64,000 nucleotides of DNA. Origin: Novosphingobium silvae. GTDB lineage: Bacteria; Pseudomonadota; Alphaproteobacteria; Sphingomonadales; Sphingomonadaceae. Below the pieces are notes generated by a model. It searched no databases and was not told the origin of the DNA. It saw only the letters and a list, made by a program, of their open reading frames with translations. Each line of letters starts with the position of its first letter. Position 1 is the stretch's first letter. The stretch is taken from the NCBI RefSeq assembly GCF_009856825.1, contig NZ_WVTD01000008.1:124001-188000 (forward strand), written 5' to 3'. The translations under genes were made by a program, and so were the position numbers. This document shows positions 43,156 to 51,939 of the stretch, piece by piece.

Positions 43156-44739
43156 ATGACCAAGCCCAAAGTCCTCATTTCCGACAAGATGGACCCCAAC
43201 GCCGCCCGCATCTTCGCCGAGATGGGCTGCGACGTAGACGTCATCACCGGCGAGACGCCCGAGCAGCTGATCGCCCGCATCGGCGAATACGACGGCCTCG
43301 CGATCCGTTCGTCGACCAAGGTGACCGCAGAAGTGCTCGCTGCGGCCAAGAACCTGAAGGTCGTCGGCCGTGCAGGCATCGGGGTCGACAACGTCGATAT
43401 TCCCGCCGCCTCGGCGCAGGGCGTCGTCGTGATGAACACTCCGTTCGGCAATTCTATCACCACCGCCGAGCATGCCATCGCGCTCATCTTCGCGCTGGCC
43501 CGCCAGCTCCCCGAAGCCAATGCACAGACCCAGGCGGGCCTGTGGCCGAAGAACGGCTTCATGGGCGTCGAAGTCACCGGCAAGACCCTGGGCCTCATCG
43601 GCGCGGGCAACATCGGCTCGATCGTCGCCAGCCGGGCCCTTGGTCTGCGCATGAAGGTCGTTGCCTTCGACCCGTTCCTGACGCCCGAGCGCGCCGTGGA
43701 AATGGGGGTGGAAAAGGCCGACCTCGACACGCTGCTGGCGCGCGCCGATTTCATCACCCTGCACACGCCGCTGACCGACCAGACCCGCAACATCCTCTCG
43801 GCCGAGAATCTTGCCAAGACGAAGAAGGGCGTGCGGATCGTCAACTGCGCGCGCGGCGGCCTGATCGACGAGGCAGCGCTCAAGGCGGGCCTCGATTCCG
43901 GCCACATCGCCGGTGCCGCCCTCGACGTGTTCCAGACCGAGCCGGCCAAGGAATCGCCCCTGTTCGGCACGCCGAACTTCATCTGCACGCCGCACCTTGG
44001 CGCATCGACCACCGAAGCGCAGGTCAACGTCGCGCTACAGGTGGCCGAGCAGATGGCCGACTACCTCGTCAACGGCGGTGTCACCAACGCGCTCAACATG
44101 CCTTCGCTCAGCGCCGAGGAAGCGCCCAAGCTCAAGCCCTACATGAAGCTTGCCGAAGTGCTGGGCTCGATGGTCGGACAGCTGACGGTGGACTCGGTGC
44201 CGCGCATCTCGATCCACGTGGAAGGCGCCGCCGCAGAGCTGAACCAGAAGCCGATCACCGCGGCCGTCCTCGCGGGTTTCCTTCGCGTGCAGTCGGCCAC
44301 GGTGAACATGGTCAATGCCCCGTTCCTCGCCAAGGAGCGCGGCCTTGAAGTGCGCGAGGTCAAGACCGAGCGCGAGGGCGACTACCACACGCTCATCCGC
44401 GTTTCGGTGAAGACGGAGGCGGGTGAGCGCTCGGTCGCAGGCACGCTGTTCAACAACGTCGAGCCGCGCCTGGTCGAGATGTTCGGCATCAAGGTCGAGG
44501 CGGAGCTCGAGGGCTCGATGCTCTATATCGTCAACGAGGACGCGCCGGGCTTCATCGGCCGCATCGGCACGCTGATGGGTGAAAACGGCATCAACATCGG
44601 CACTTTCAACCTCGGTCGCCGCGAGGCCGGCGGCGAGGCGGTGCTGCTCCTCTCGGTCGACAGCCCGGTCGGGGTGGAAGTGCTCGAAGCGGCTCGCGCC
44701 CTCCCGGGTGTGAAGACGGTCAAGGCGCTGTCGTTCTGA
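43156..44739 (+). CDS. serA: D-3-phosphoglycerate dehydrogenase
   Basis: First enzyme of serine synthesis, oxidising 3-phosphoglycerate with NAD+. The 527-aa long form contains the catalytic dehydrogenase domains (VGRAGIGVDNVDIPAASAQG, the GAGNIGS cofactor motif, RxxLxDxxA-like region with NCARGGLIDEAAL, and HxxxS in TPHLGASTTEAQ), an intervening domain and a C-terminal ACT domain that usually binds serine for feedback control. It follows serC. A strong hairpin with T-run ends the operon at 44768. Confidence 0.97.
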   Translation: MTKPKVLISDKMDPNAARIFAEMGCDVDVITGETPEQLIARIGEYDGLAIRSSTKVTAEVLAAAKNLKVVGRAGIGVDNVDIPAASAQGVVVMNTPFGNSITTAEHAIALIFALARQLPEANAQTQAGLWPKNGFMGVEVTGKTLGLIGAGNIGSIVASRALGLRMKVVAFDPFLTPERAVEMGVEKADLDTLLARADFITLHTPLTDQTRNILSAENLAKTKKGVRIVNCARGGLIDEAALKAGLDSGHIAGAALDVFQTEPAKESPLFGTPNFICTPHLGASTTEAQVNVALQVAEQMADYLVNGGVTNALNMPSLSAEEAPKLKPYMKLAEVLGSMVGQLTVDSVPRISIHVEGAAAELNQKPITAAVLAGFLRVQSATVNMVNAPFLAKERGLEVREVKTEREGDYHTLIRVSVKTEAGERSVAGTLFNNVEPRLVEMFGIKVEAELEGSMLYIVNEDAPGFIGRIGTLMGENGINIGTFNLGRREAGGEAVLLLSVDSPVGVEVLEAARALPGVKTVKALSF

Positions 44740-44767
44740 CCTGACCTTTAATTCAGGCTCTCAACGG

Positions 44768-44803
44768 AAGAGGGGTCGGCGTGCGAACGCCGGCCCCTCT
44801 TTT
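44768..44803 (+). terminator. Intrinsic terminator of serC-serA
   Basis: AAGAGGGG (44768-44775) pairs with CCCCTCTT (44794-44801), extended inward by TCGGCG with CGCCGG and a six-base loop (44782-44787). A run of T follows (44800-44803). It lies 28 bases after the serA stop and faces the small gene at 44831 on the other strand, so it may serve both. Confidence 0.85.
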
Positions 44804-44830
44804 CCGCTGTCTCGCAAGCAGACGGCGGGT

Positions 44831-44947
44831 TTACTGGTAGCCGCCTTCTTCTTCGCGCTCCTGCGCGGCATCTTCCTGCGCCTCTTCCATGGCGTTTTCG
44901 TCCTGATCCTCTGGCATCGTGTCCTTGTCGTCGGGATCCATGGGCAT
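44831..44947 (-). CDS. Small highly acidic protein
   Basis: A 38-aa protein, MPMDPDDKDTMPEDQDENAM followed by an acidic helix ending EEEGGYQ. About half of the residues are Asp or Glu. ATG at 44947 has AGGAGA about seven bases upstream, the reason this start is chosen over the longer frame. Short acidic proteins of this kind occur in other sphingomonads, but the function is unknown. It is convergent with serA across the terminator. Confidence 0.6.
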   Translation of the reverse strand: MPMDPDDKDTMPEDQDENAMEEAQEDAAQEREEEGGYQ

Positions 44948-45098
44948 GCTCTGTCTCCTGTTTCGAGGTATGAGAATGCAACACCCGGCTTGCGCGCAAG
45001 GTTGCTGCGGATTGCCGCATGCAGGGGGCAGGCGAAGGCACCCCGCAGCCGCTTCGCCATTCGACAAATTGCCCGCGCCTCGCTAAGGCGCCGCCACT

Positions 45099-46238
45099 AT
45101 GCACGAGAACGACCGCGATCTTCTGCCCGAGGGCTTGGGCGACCGTCTGCCGCAGCAGGCATGGGCTTCCCAGACAGTGCGCCGCGCCGCGCATGATGTG
45201 CTGGCGAGCCATGGCTACGCCCGCGTGGAAACCCCGGTGCTCGAATTCGAGAAGGCTCTCGCCAGCCGCATGGCGGGCGTGCAGGTGCGCCGCATGTTCC
45301 GCTTCATGGATCCGGTGTCGCTGCGCATGCTGGCGATGCGTTCGGACATGACCGCGCAGGTTGCGCGCATCGCCGCTACCGGGCTCTCGCAGGCGCCCCG
45401 TCCGCTGCGGCTTTCCTATTCGGGACAGGTCGTGACGGTAAAGGGCGACGGTCTCGACCCCGCGCGCGAGCGGCTGCAGGTGGGCGCCGAACTTATCGGG
45501 ACCGATTCCCCGGACGGGGCAGCCGAGATCGTGGAGCTCGCAATCGAGGCTCTTCGTGCGGCCGGCGCTACAGGCGTTTCGGTCGATTTCACGCTGCCTG
45601 ACCTTGTCGACACCTTGAGTGCGGGCGCGCTGCCGTTGCCGGCTTCGTCGATCGAAAAAGTGCGCCGGATGCTCGATGCCAAGGACGCGGGCGGGCTCGT
45701 GGATGCGGGCGGCGCGGCCTATCTCCCGCTGCTCTACGCCGTGGGCCCATTCGATGCCGCGATCGAGCGACTGCAGGATTTCGACTTGAACGGAACTGAG
45801 GAGCGCGGGGTCCTTGCCAGCCGCATCGCGGGCCTTCGCGCCATCGCGGCGCGCGTCGGCGACAAGGCGCGCCTGACCCTCGATCCCTCGGAGCGCCACG
45901 GCTTCGAGTACCAGTCATGGTTCGGCTTCACGATCTACGCCGACGGTGTTTCCGGCAGCCTGGGGCGCGGCGGCACCTACGCCATCCTTGGCCAGGCCGG
46001 CCGCGATCCGGAGGCTGCCACGGGCTTCTCGCTATATCCCGATCCACTGATAGAGGCACTGGCGGCAGGTGCGGGAGAGGAGCGCCGCCTGTTCCTGCCC
46101 CTCGGACATGATCGTGAAGTCGCCGCCCGGCAGCGCGCCATCGGCTGGGTCACGGTCGCGGCGCTTGCCGACGGGGACGAGCCCATCGCGCTTGGCTGTT
46201 CGCACCGGCTGGAAGGGGCGGAAGCGGTCCCGCTCTGA
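45099..46238 (+). CDS. hisZ: ATP phosphoribosyltransferase regulatory subunit
   Basis: HisZ, a catalytically inactive relative of histidyl-tRNA synthetase (379 aa) that activates and confers histidine feedback on short-form HisG. It keeps the class II fold (VRRAAHDVLASHGYARVETP, motif 2 region RMFRFMDP, RSDMTAQVARI) but lacks the full histidyl-tRNA synthetase C-terminal anticodon domain. Its presence implies a short HisG elsewhere. It lies immediately before purA, an arrangement I recall from sphingomonad chromosomes. The gene start at 45099 fits the family. Confidence 0.93.
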   Translation: MHENDRDLLPEGLGDRLPQQAWASQTVRRAAHDVLASHGYARVETPVLEFEKALASRMAGVQVRRMFRFMDPVSLRMLAMRSDMTAQVARIAATGLSQAPRPLRLSYSGQVVTVKGDGLDPARERLQVGAELIGTDSPDGAAEIVELAIEALRAAGATGVSVDFTLPDLVDTLSAGALPLPASSIEKVRRMLDAKDAGGLVDAGGAAYLPLLYAVGPFDAAIERLQDFDLNGTEERGVLASRIAGLRAIAARVGDKARLTLDPSERHGFEYQSWFGFTIYADGVSGSLGRGGTYAILGQAGRDPEAATGFSLYPDPLIEALAAGAGEERRLFLPLGHDREVAARQRAIGWVTVAALADGDEPIALGCSHRLEGAEAVPL

Positions 46239-46246
46239 GCGGGACC
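46226..46246. terminator. Hairpin overlapping the hisZ stop codon
   Basis: GGTCCCGCTC at 46226-46235 and GAGCGGGACC at 46237-46246 are exact reverse complements, separated by one base, so the folded loop is formed from part of the arms. The hisZ TGA (46236-46238) lies in the centre. ATTCT follows. It may partly terminate transcription before purA. Confidence 0.5.
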
Positions 46247-46393
46247 ATTCTCCGCCCTTGACTAGCGGGGCGCCTTCCCCTTAGTGCGCCCTCCGAAAAG
46301 CTGGGGCGCCCGTGCCCCGATGACAATCCGTTTCGCCGAGTCCTGTCGAAGGGCGATGCCGGATCCACCTTGGCGGGGTGGAGGAGTATATCC

Positions 46394-47683
46394 ATGGCCA
46401 ACGTAACCGTGATCGGCGCCCAGTGGGGCGATGAGGGCAAGGGCAAGATCGTCGACTGGCTGGCAAGCCGCGCCGATGCCGTGGTACGCTTTCAGGGCGG
46501 TCACAATGCCGGGCACACGCTTGTCGTGGGCGAGCAGGTCTACAAGCTGAGCCTGCTGCCTTCGGGCATCGTCACCGGCACGCTCTCGATCATCGGCAAC
46601 GGCGTGGTGCTCGATCCCTGGCATCTGAAGAGCGAAGTCGAAAAGCTTCGCGGACAGGGCGTCGAGATTAACGCCGAGAACTTCGCCATCGCCGACAATT
46701 GTCCGCTGATCCTGCCCGTCCACCGCGAACTGGATGGTCTTCGCGAGGCAGCGGCCGGGGCAGGCAAGATCGGGACCACCGGGCGCGGCATCGGTCCGGC
46801 TTACGAGGACAAGGTGGGACGCCGGGCTATCCGCGTGTGCGACCTTGCCCACCTCGATGCCATGGAGCCGCAGCTCGATCGTCTCTGCGCGCACCACGAC
46901 GCGCTGCGCGCGGGCTTCGGACAGCCGCCGATCGACCGCGAGGCGCTGCTCAATGAACTGCGCGAAATCGCGCCTTTCGTTCTGCAGTTCGCACAGCCGG
47001 TATGGCGCCGCCTGAACAAGGTGAAGAAAGCGGGCGCGCGCATCCTGTTCGAGGGTGCACAGGGCGTGCTGCTCGACGTCGATCACGGCACTTATCCCTT
47101 CGTCACCAGCTCGAACACAGTATCCGGCACGGCCGCCTCTGGCTCGGGCCTTGGCCCGTCGGCGACGGGCTTCGTGCTGGGCATCGTCAAGGCCTACACC
47201 ACCCGCGTCGGCTCAGGGCCGTTCCCGACCGAGCTGGAAGACGAGACCGGCCAGCGCCTCGGCGAGCGAGGCCATGAATTCGGCACCGTGACCGGCCGCA
47301 AGCGCCGCTGCGGCTGGTTCGACGCGGTGCTCACGCGCCAGTCCTGCGCGATCTCGGGCGTGACCGGCATCGCGCTCACCAAGCTCGACGTGCTGGACGG
47401 CTTCGAGAAGGTCAGGATCTGCACCGGCTATCGCCTGCGCGGCAAGGTTCTGGACTACTATCCGAGCCACGCCGCCGATCAGGCCGCGGTGGAGCCGATC
47501 TACGAGGAAATGGATGGCTGGCAGGGCACCACCGCAGGTGCGCGCTCGTGGGCGGACCTGCCGGCGCAGGCGATCAAGTACATCCAGCGCGTGCAGGAAC
47601 TGATCGAGACCCCCGTGGCCTTGGTATCGACCAGCCCGGAGCGCGAGGATACGATCCTCGTGCGTGATCCTTTCGCGGACTGA
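46394..47683 (+). CDS. purA: Adenylosuccinate synthetase
   Basis: Joins IMP and aspartate using GTP to give adenylosuccinate, the first committed step to AMP. The 429-aa protein has the signature [18 protein letters not shown] at the N-terminus, [21 protein letters not shown], and [15 protein letters not shown] near residue 300. ATG at 46394 is preceded by GGAGGAG. The gene is complete and single-copy enzymes of this type are usually essential, so the DNA is part of the core genome or a chromid. The L,D-transpeptidase begins five bases after its stop. Confidence 0.98.
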   Translation: MANVTVIGAQWGDEGKGKIVDWLASRADAVVRFQGGHNAGHTLVVGEQVYKLSLLPSGIVTGTLSIIGNGVVLDPWHLKSEVEKLRGQGVEINAENFAIADNCPLILPVHRELDGLREAAAGAGKIGTTGRGIGPAYEDKVGRRAIRVCDLAHLDAMEPQLDRLCAHHDALRAGFGQPPIDREALLNELREIAPFVLQFAQPVWRRLNKVKKAGARILFEGAQGVLLDVDHGTYPFVTSSNTVSGTAASGSGLGPSATGFVLGIVKAYTTRVGSGPFPTELEDETGQRLGERGHEFGTVTGRKRRCGWFDAVLTRQSCAISGVTGIALTKLDVLDGFEKVRICTGYRLRGKVLDYYPSHAADQAAVEPIYEEMDGWQGTTAGARSWADLPAQAIKYIQRVQELIETPVALVSTSPEREDTILVRDPFAD

Positions 47684-47688
47684 TTGTC

Positions 47689-48189
47689 GTGCGGGGCGCA
47701 CGATGGTTCGCCCCGCTCCTGCTGCTGCTCGGAGGCGGTGCCCCGGCCGGAGAGGCTGGGCACGGCCTTCCCGAAATCGATCTGATCCACGTGCGCAAGG
47801 CGGCGCGGGTGATGGAGCTGTGGTCCGGCGGGCGGATCGTCCGTGTCATCGAAGGACTGCAGCTCGGCGACGAGCCCGTTGGCCCCAAGCACTTCGAGGG
47901 TGACGAACGCACGCCGGAGGGGCGCTACACCATCGACTGGGGCAATCCCGACAGCGCTTATCACCTCTCGCTCCATATCTCGTATCCCAACCGTGCGGAC
48001 CGGGCCTATGCGGCAGCGCAAGGCCGATCGCCTGGCGGGATGATCATGATCCACGGACAGCCGGGCGACCGCTTCGCGAAGCGCGTGCCAGGGGACTGGA
48101 CGGACGGCTGCATCGCCGTTTCCAATGCGGAGATGGAGGAGCTCTGGAAAGCGGTGGCCGATGGCACGCCGATCCATATCGATCCCTAA
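47689..48189 (+). CDS. L,D-transpeptidase (YkuD domain), exported
   Basis: A 166-aa periplasmic cross-linking or peptidoglycan-anchoring enzyme. A signal peptide (ARWFAPLLLLLGGGAPAGEA) precedes the YkuD domain, with active-site pattern MIHGQPGDRF and later DWTDGCIAVSNAEM containing the catalytic Cys and neighbouring Gly. The start is GTG at 47689, six bases after the purA stop (TGA 47681-47683), which suggests cotranscription with purA. Its job is in cell-wall remodelling; the exact acceptor is unknown. Confidence 0.9.
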   Translation: MRGARWFAPLLLLLGGGAPAGEAGHGLPEIDLIHVRKAARVMELWSGGRIVRVIEGLQLGDEPVGPKHFEGDERTPEGRYTIDWGNPDSAYHLSLHISYPNRADRAYAAAQGRSPGGMIMIHGQPGDRFAKRVPGDWTDGCIAVSNAEMEELWKAVADGTPIHIDP

Positions 48190-48290
48190 GCGCCAACCTG
48201 GGTTGATGGTGCCAACTCTGCTTGCACCGATTGCAATTTACGGCATTGCTGGATTGTAAATCGCAAGACGCCTCCCGTTGCGGTGAAATA

Positions 48291-48306
48291 GTTAGGAGCC
48301 TAACTA
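48291..48306. promoter_or_regulatory. Palindrome ahead of the MarR gene
   Basis: GTTAGGAGCCTAACTA: TTAGG and CCTAA form a dyad around AG, extended to GTTAGG and CCTAAC, six bases per arm. It sits about ten bases before the MarR start and is a good candidate for its autoregulatory operator. Confidence 0.55.
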
Positions 48307-48315
48307 ACCGTCTCC

Positions 48316-48768
48316 ATGACCGACCGACTCGCCCTCCTTCACGAATTTGCGACCCAACTCAATCCGGTGTCTCGCGCCTGGTTGCAGCTGGCGGACCGTA
48401 TACTGGGCTCGCTCGAAATATCGAATTCGGCGGGATGGGCGCTGGTCCATCTCAGCCGACTGGGCGAGGGAGCGCGCCAGGGCGATCTCGCGCGCGCTAT
48501 CGGTATCACCGAGGCATCTCTGGTGCGTACGGTGCAACAGCTGGAGCGCGACGGTCTGGTCGAGCGGCGGGCCGACGAAGACGATCGACGTGCCCACCGG
48601 CTCCATCTGACGGAGACGGGTAAAGCCCTTGCCCGCAAGGCCGACAAACGTCTGGTGGACTTGCGCGCCGAGCTGCTCGACGGCATTCCCGATGCGGACA
48701 TCGATGCCGCCGTACGTCTGTTCGGAACCGTAGCCGGGCGAGCCGCCGACATGCGGGGCCGGGCGTGA
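48316..48768 (+). CDS. MarR-family regulator of the exporter operon
   Basis: A 150-aa winged-helix repressor. The DNA-binding region is GARQGDLARAIGITEASLVR and then TVQQLERDGLVERRADEDDR. It is the first gene of a five-gene operon: its stop codon overlaps the GTG start of the FUSC gene by four bases. It most likely represses the operon until a phenolic or aromatic acid is present. A palindrome just upstream (TTAGGAGCCTAACTAA region, 48291-48306) is a plausible operator, since it reads TTAGGAGCCTAA with dyad symmetry. Confidence 0.9.
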   Translation: MTDRLALLHEFATQLNPVSRAWLQLADRILGSLEISNSAGWALVHLSRLGEGARQGDLARAIGITEASLVRTVQQLERDGLVERRADEDDRRAHRLHLTETGKALARKADKRLVDLRAELLDGIPDADIDAAVRLFGTVAGRAADMRGRA

Positions 48769-50819
48769 ACCCCGCCTTCGGTGCCCGCTGGGGCCTGCCG
48801 GCCGCCGTATTCTCGCTGAAGGCGCTCGCGGCTGCACTGCTGGCCACCTATATCTCTTTCGCGATCGGGCTCGAGCGGCCGTACTGGGCCTTCCTCACTT
48901 CGTACATCGTCGCAGCGCCGCTGGCCGGTGCGGTCATTTCCAAGGCGCTGTTCCGCGTCATCGGAACCTTCATCGGCGCGGCTGCGGCGGTGATCATGGT
49001 TCCGCCTCTCGCCCATAGTCCCGAACTCCTGACGCTTGCGATCGCGTTCTGGCTTGGTCTTTGCGTGTTCGTCTCGTTGCTGGAGCGCACACCGCGCGGC
49101 TATGCCTTCGTGCTTGCCGGCTACACCGCCGTGCTGATCGTTCTGCCGGCGGTGAACACGCCCGGCGAGATCTTCGTCGACGCCTCGCTGCGGGTGCAGG
49201 AGATCACCATCGGCATCCTGTGCGGCAGCCTCATGCACGGAGTGGTATTCCCGAACTCCGTATCAGCCTTCCTGCTCGGGCGCATCGCCATGATGCTGCG
49301 CGACGCCGAGCGCTGGACCCGCGACTCCCTTGAGCTGGAGCCCGACGCTTCGGTGGAGGCCGAGCGCCGCCGTCTGGCACAGGACGTGACGGAACTGCAC
49401 AACCTGTCGATCCACCTTCCGTACGAAACCAGTCGGCCGGCGCCTCGCGTTCGCGCTGTCCGGGCACTTCAGGACCAGCTCTCGCTCCTAATGCCGCTGG
49501 GCGCGGCGGTGGCTGACAGGGTGGCCATCCTGAGGGAGCGCGAAGCCCTGACCCCGGAAGCCGAAGGGCTCCTTGCCGATACCCGGACGTGGCTCGATAC
49601 GATGGACGGTCCGCGCGAGGAGCGCGAACGCGTAGCCGACGCGCTGAAGTTCCGGGCCGCGGCACTGGAGCCGGACTTCACCCCCGAGGCCGACTGGGAC
49701 GAACTGCTGCAACTCAGCCTTGGCGCGCGGCTTTCCAGCCTGATCGACGCGCACCTCGATTGCCGCGACCTCGCCGACCAGCTCGGCACGCTCGACCGCA
49801 AGCCGGTGTCGCCGCGCATTCCGCGCCTGCTGGAAGGGCGCCGCAACCGTGAACTTCACCGGGATTATGCCGGTGCCCTGCGGGCGGGAGCAGGCGCTGC
49901 GATCACCATCATTGTCGGATGTATACTGTGGATCGGCAGCGGCTGGCACGACGGCGCGAGCGCGGTCATGCTGGCAGGCGTTTTCCTTGCGCTATTCTCC
50001 GCCTCGGACAATCCGCTGCTGCCGCTGTGGATGTTCTTCTGGGGCACGCTCATCGCCAGTCTCCTCGGGATGCTGTACGCCTTCGCCATCCTGCCCCGGA
50101 TCGACGGCTTTCCCGAACTCGCGCTTACCCTTGCCCCGCCGCTGCTCGTGCTGGGATCGCTCATGCACTCGCCCCGGTTCGCCGGAATAGCCTTGCCTGC
50201 ACTGCTGGGCATGGGCAGTCCGTTCATCATTGCCGTGCGTTACAACGATAATTTCGTAAGCTTCACCAATGGCGCGCTTGCGCAGTTGATTGGAGTGCTT
50301 TTCGCGATCGTCATGGCGCGTCTGCTGCAGTCGGCGGGGCTTGAGCATGCGATCAGGCGAACGCTGCGGGCGGGGTGGCGCGACATCGCCGGGCGCAGCA
50401 ACCTCATGGGGCCGCCGGACGTTCGGGGCTGGATCAACCGGATGCTGGATCGCATCGCGCTGCTCTCGCCACGGCTGGCGCTGAGCGGAAAGGCGCCCGG
50501 GGAGCCGCTCTACGATGTCCTGCGGGATCTGCGCACGGGTGTAGCCATCGGTGAACTGCGCCAGTTGCGCCTGGACCTTCCGCCCCAACGCAGCGCGCCA
50601 CTCACCGCCGTGCTGGCGCAGGTGGGTGAATACTACCGCCGCCTCGAGCCCGACGAACGCACGCCTGCCGAGCCTGCGCTTCTGGTCGATATCGATCGCG
50701 CGCTCCACGTCTTTGCGCGCGATGAGGATCGCTCAATACGCCGCCACGCTGCGCTTGCCCTTGTCGCGCTGCGGCGCAACCTCTTTCCCGAAGCCGCCGA
50801 CCTGAAAGGCATTTCATGA
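48765..50819 (+). CDS. FUSC-family exporter, inner-membrane component
   Basis: A 684-aa membrane protein of the aromatic-acid exporter (AaeB) type: six N-terminal helices (about 10-170), a large cytoplasmic helical domain, then a second set of helices (about 360-500) and a C-terminal cytoplasmic helical region. It works with the HlyD adaptor and the outer-membrane factor encoded downstream to expel aromatic acids or drugs. Start is GTG at 48765, overlapping the marR stop by four bases (GTGA). Its stop overlaps the DUF1656 gene likewise. Confidence 0.92.
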   Translation: MNPAFGARWGLPAAVFSLKALAAALLATYISFAIGLERPYWAFLTSYIVAAPLAGAVISKALFRVIGTFIGAAAAVIMVPPLAHSPELLTLAIAFWLGLCVFVSLLERTPRGYAFVLAGYTAVLIVLPAVNTPGEIFVDASLRVQEITIGILCGSLMHGVVFPNSVSAFLLGRIAMMLRDAERWTRDSLELEPDASVEAERRRLAQDVTELHNLSIHLPYETSRPAPRVRAVRALQDQLSLLMPLGAAVADRVAILREREALTPEAEGLLADTRTWLDTMDGPREERERVADALKFRAAALEPDFTPEADWDELLQLSLGARLSSLIDAHLDCRDLADQLGTLDRKPVSPRIPRLLEGRRNRELHRDYAGALRAGAGAAITIIVGCILWIGSGWHDGASAVMLAGVFLALFSASDNPLLPLWMFFWGTLIASLLGMLYAFAILPRIDGFPELALTLAPPLLVLGSLMHSPRFAGIALPALLGMGSPFIIAVRYNDNFVSFTNGALAQLIGVLFAIVMARLLQSAGLEHAIRRTLRAGWRDIAGRSNLMGPPDVRGWINRMLDRIALLSPRLALSGKAPGEPLYDVLRDLRTGVAIGELRQLRLDLPPQRSAPLTAVLAQVGEYYRRLEPDERTPAEPALLVDIDRALHVFARDEDRSIRRHAALALVALRRNLFPEAADLKGIS

Positions 50820-51031
50820 ACGGCGAGATCGCCATCGCGGGCGTCTACATGCCCACGCTCCTCCTGCTTGCGGTGATCGCGGCGGTGCTGACCATGCTGC
50901 TCCTGCGGCTGGCCGACTACGCCGGCCTGTACCGCTTCGTCGCCTACCGGGCGCTCGTGGACCTTTGTCTCTATGTCATGGTCCTCGGCGCCTTGTCCCT
51001 TCTTGCCCCCCACATCGGTTTCCATCCATGA
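50816..51031 (+). CDS. DUF1656 small membrane protein (AaeX type)
   Basis: A 71-aa protein with two membrane helices (about residues 10-30 and 48-65). MNGEIAIAGVYMPTLLLLAV is typical of DUF1656/AaeX, always found between FUSC and HlyD genes. Function unknown, presumably assembly or stability of the exporter. It overlaps both neighbours by four bases (ATGA). Confidence 0.92.
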   Translation: MNGEIAIAGVYMPTLLLLAVIAAVLTMLLLRLADYAGLYRFVAYRALVDLCLYVMVLGALSLLAPHIGFHP

Positions 51032-51939
51032 AGAACCTGCTTCCCGCGATCGGCCGTAGCGCCGCCACCATTCTCATCGTCGCCCTTGCCATCGTCATCG
51101 CGCTGTGGATGTGGAACCACTACGAGCGCAGCCCCTGGACCCGTGACGGCCGCGTGCGCGCCGATGTAGTACGGGTAACCCCCGATATCGGCGGGCTGGT
51201 GACGTCCGTCGCGGTGCGCGACAATCAGCCCGTGAAAGCCGGCGACCTGCTCTTCGTGATCGACAGGCCCCGTTATTCGCTTGCGGTGGAGCAGGGGGAG
51301 GCGAGCGTGGCGAGCGCGCGGGCCACGCTGGGGCAGGCGCAGCGCGAGGCCTCGCGCGATCTGGCACTGGGCGATCTCGTCGCGACCGAGACTCACGAGC
51401 AGAACGTGGCGCGCGTCGCCACCGCTCGTGCCGCGTTGGCCGAGGCACAGAGTTCGCTCGACGGCGCAAAGCTGAACCTGGCGCGCACCCAGGTGCGTGC
51501 ATCAGTCAACGGTACCGTCACCAACCTTGACTTGCACCCCGGCGACTACGTTGCTGCAGGAAGCCAAGCGATGGCCCTGGTCGATGGCGACTCCATCCGC
51601 GTCGAAGGCTACTTCGAAGAAACGAAGCTGCCGATGATCCGTGTCGGCGCCCCGGTGACGGTGCATCTCATGGGCGAGGCGCAGCCGCTGAGGGGCCGTG
51701 TGGAGAGCATCGCGGCGGGCATCAACGACGACAGCCGCAGCGATTCGGGCAACCTGCTCCCCAATGTGGAGGCGACGTTCTCGTGGGTCCGCCTGGCCCA
51801 GCGCATCCCCGTCCGGGTGAAACTCACTCACGTGCCGGATAACGTCCAGCTCATTCTCGGCCGCACCGCCACCGTCACGGTGGAGCGTCCGGGCGAGAAG
51901 CCGGTTTCGCGGCCGCAGCAGGCTTCGGGAGGCCGATGA
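51028..51939 (+). CDS. HlyD-family periplasmic adaptor (AaeA type)
   Basis: A 303-aa membrane-fusion protein that links the FUSC pump to the outer membrane. One N-terminal helix (about 12-32), then a biotinyl-lipoyl-like motif (DGRVRADVVRVTPDIGGLV), a helical hairpin and a beta-barrel. ARTQVRASVNGTVTNLDLHP is the second half of the lipoyl motif. The ATG at 51028 overlaps the DUF1656 stop by four bases, and its stop overlaps the outer-membrane factor gene. Confidence 0.93.
   Translation: MKNLLPAIGRSAATILIVALAIVIALWMWNHYERSPWTRDGRVRADVVRVTPDIGGLVTSVAVRDNQPVKAGDLLFVIDRPRYSLAVEQGEASVASARATLGQAQREASRDLALGDLVATETHEQNVARVATARAALAEAQSSLDGAKLNLARTQVRASVNGTVTNLDLHPGDYVAAGSQAMALVDGDSIRVEGYFEETKLPMIRVGAPVTVHLMGEAQPLRGRVESIAAGINDDSRSDSGNLLPNVEATFSWVRLAQRIPVRVKLTHVPDNVQLILGRTATVTVERPGEKPVSRPQQASGGR

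Noticed and set aside
43024-43995. Long antisense frames over serA
   Set aside because: They are the complementary frames of a highly biased third-position GC gene; serA itself is unambiguous.
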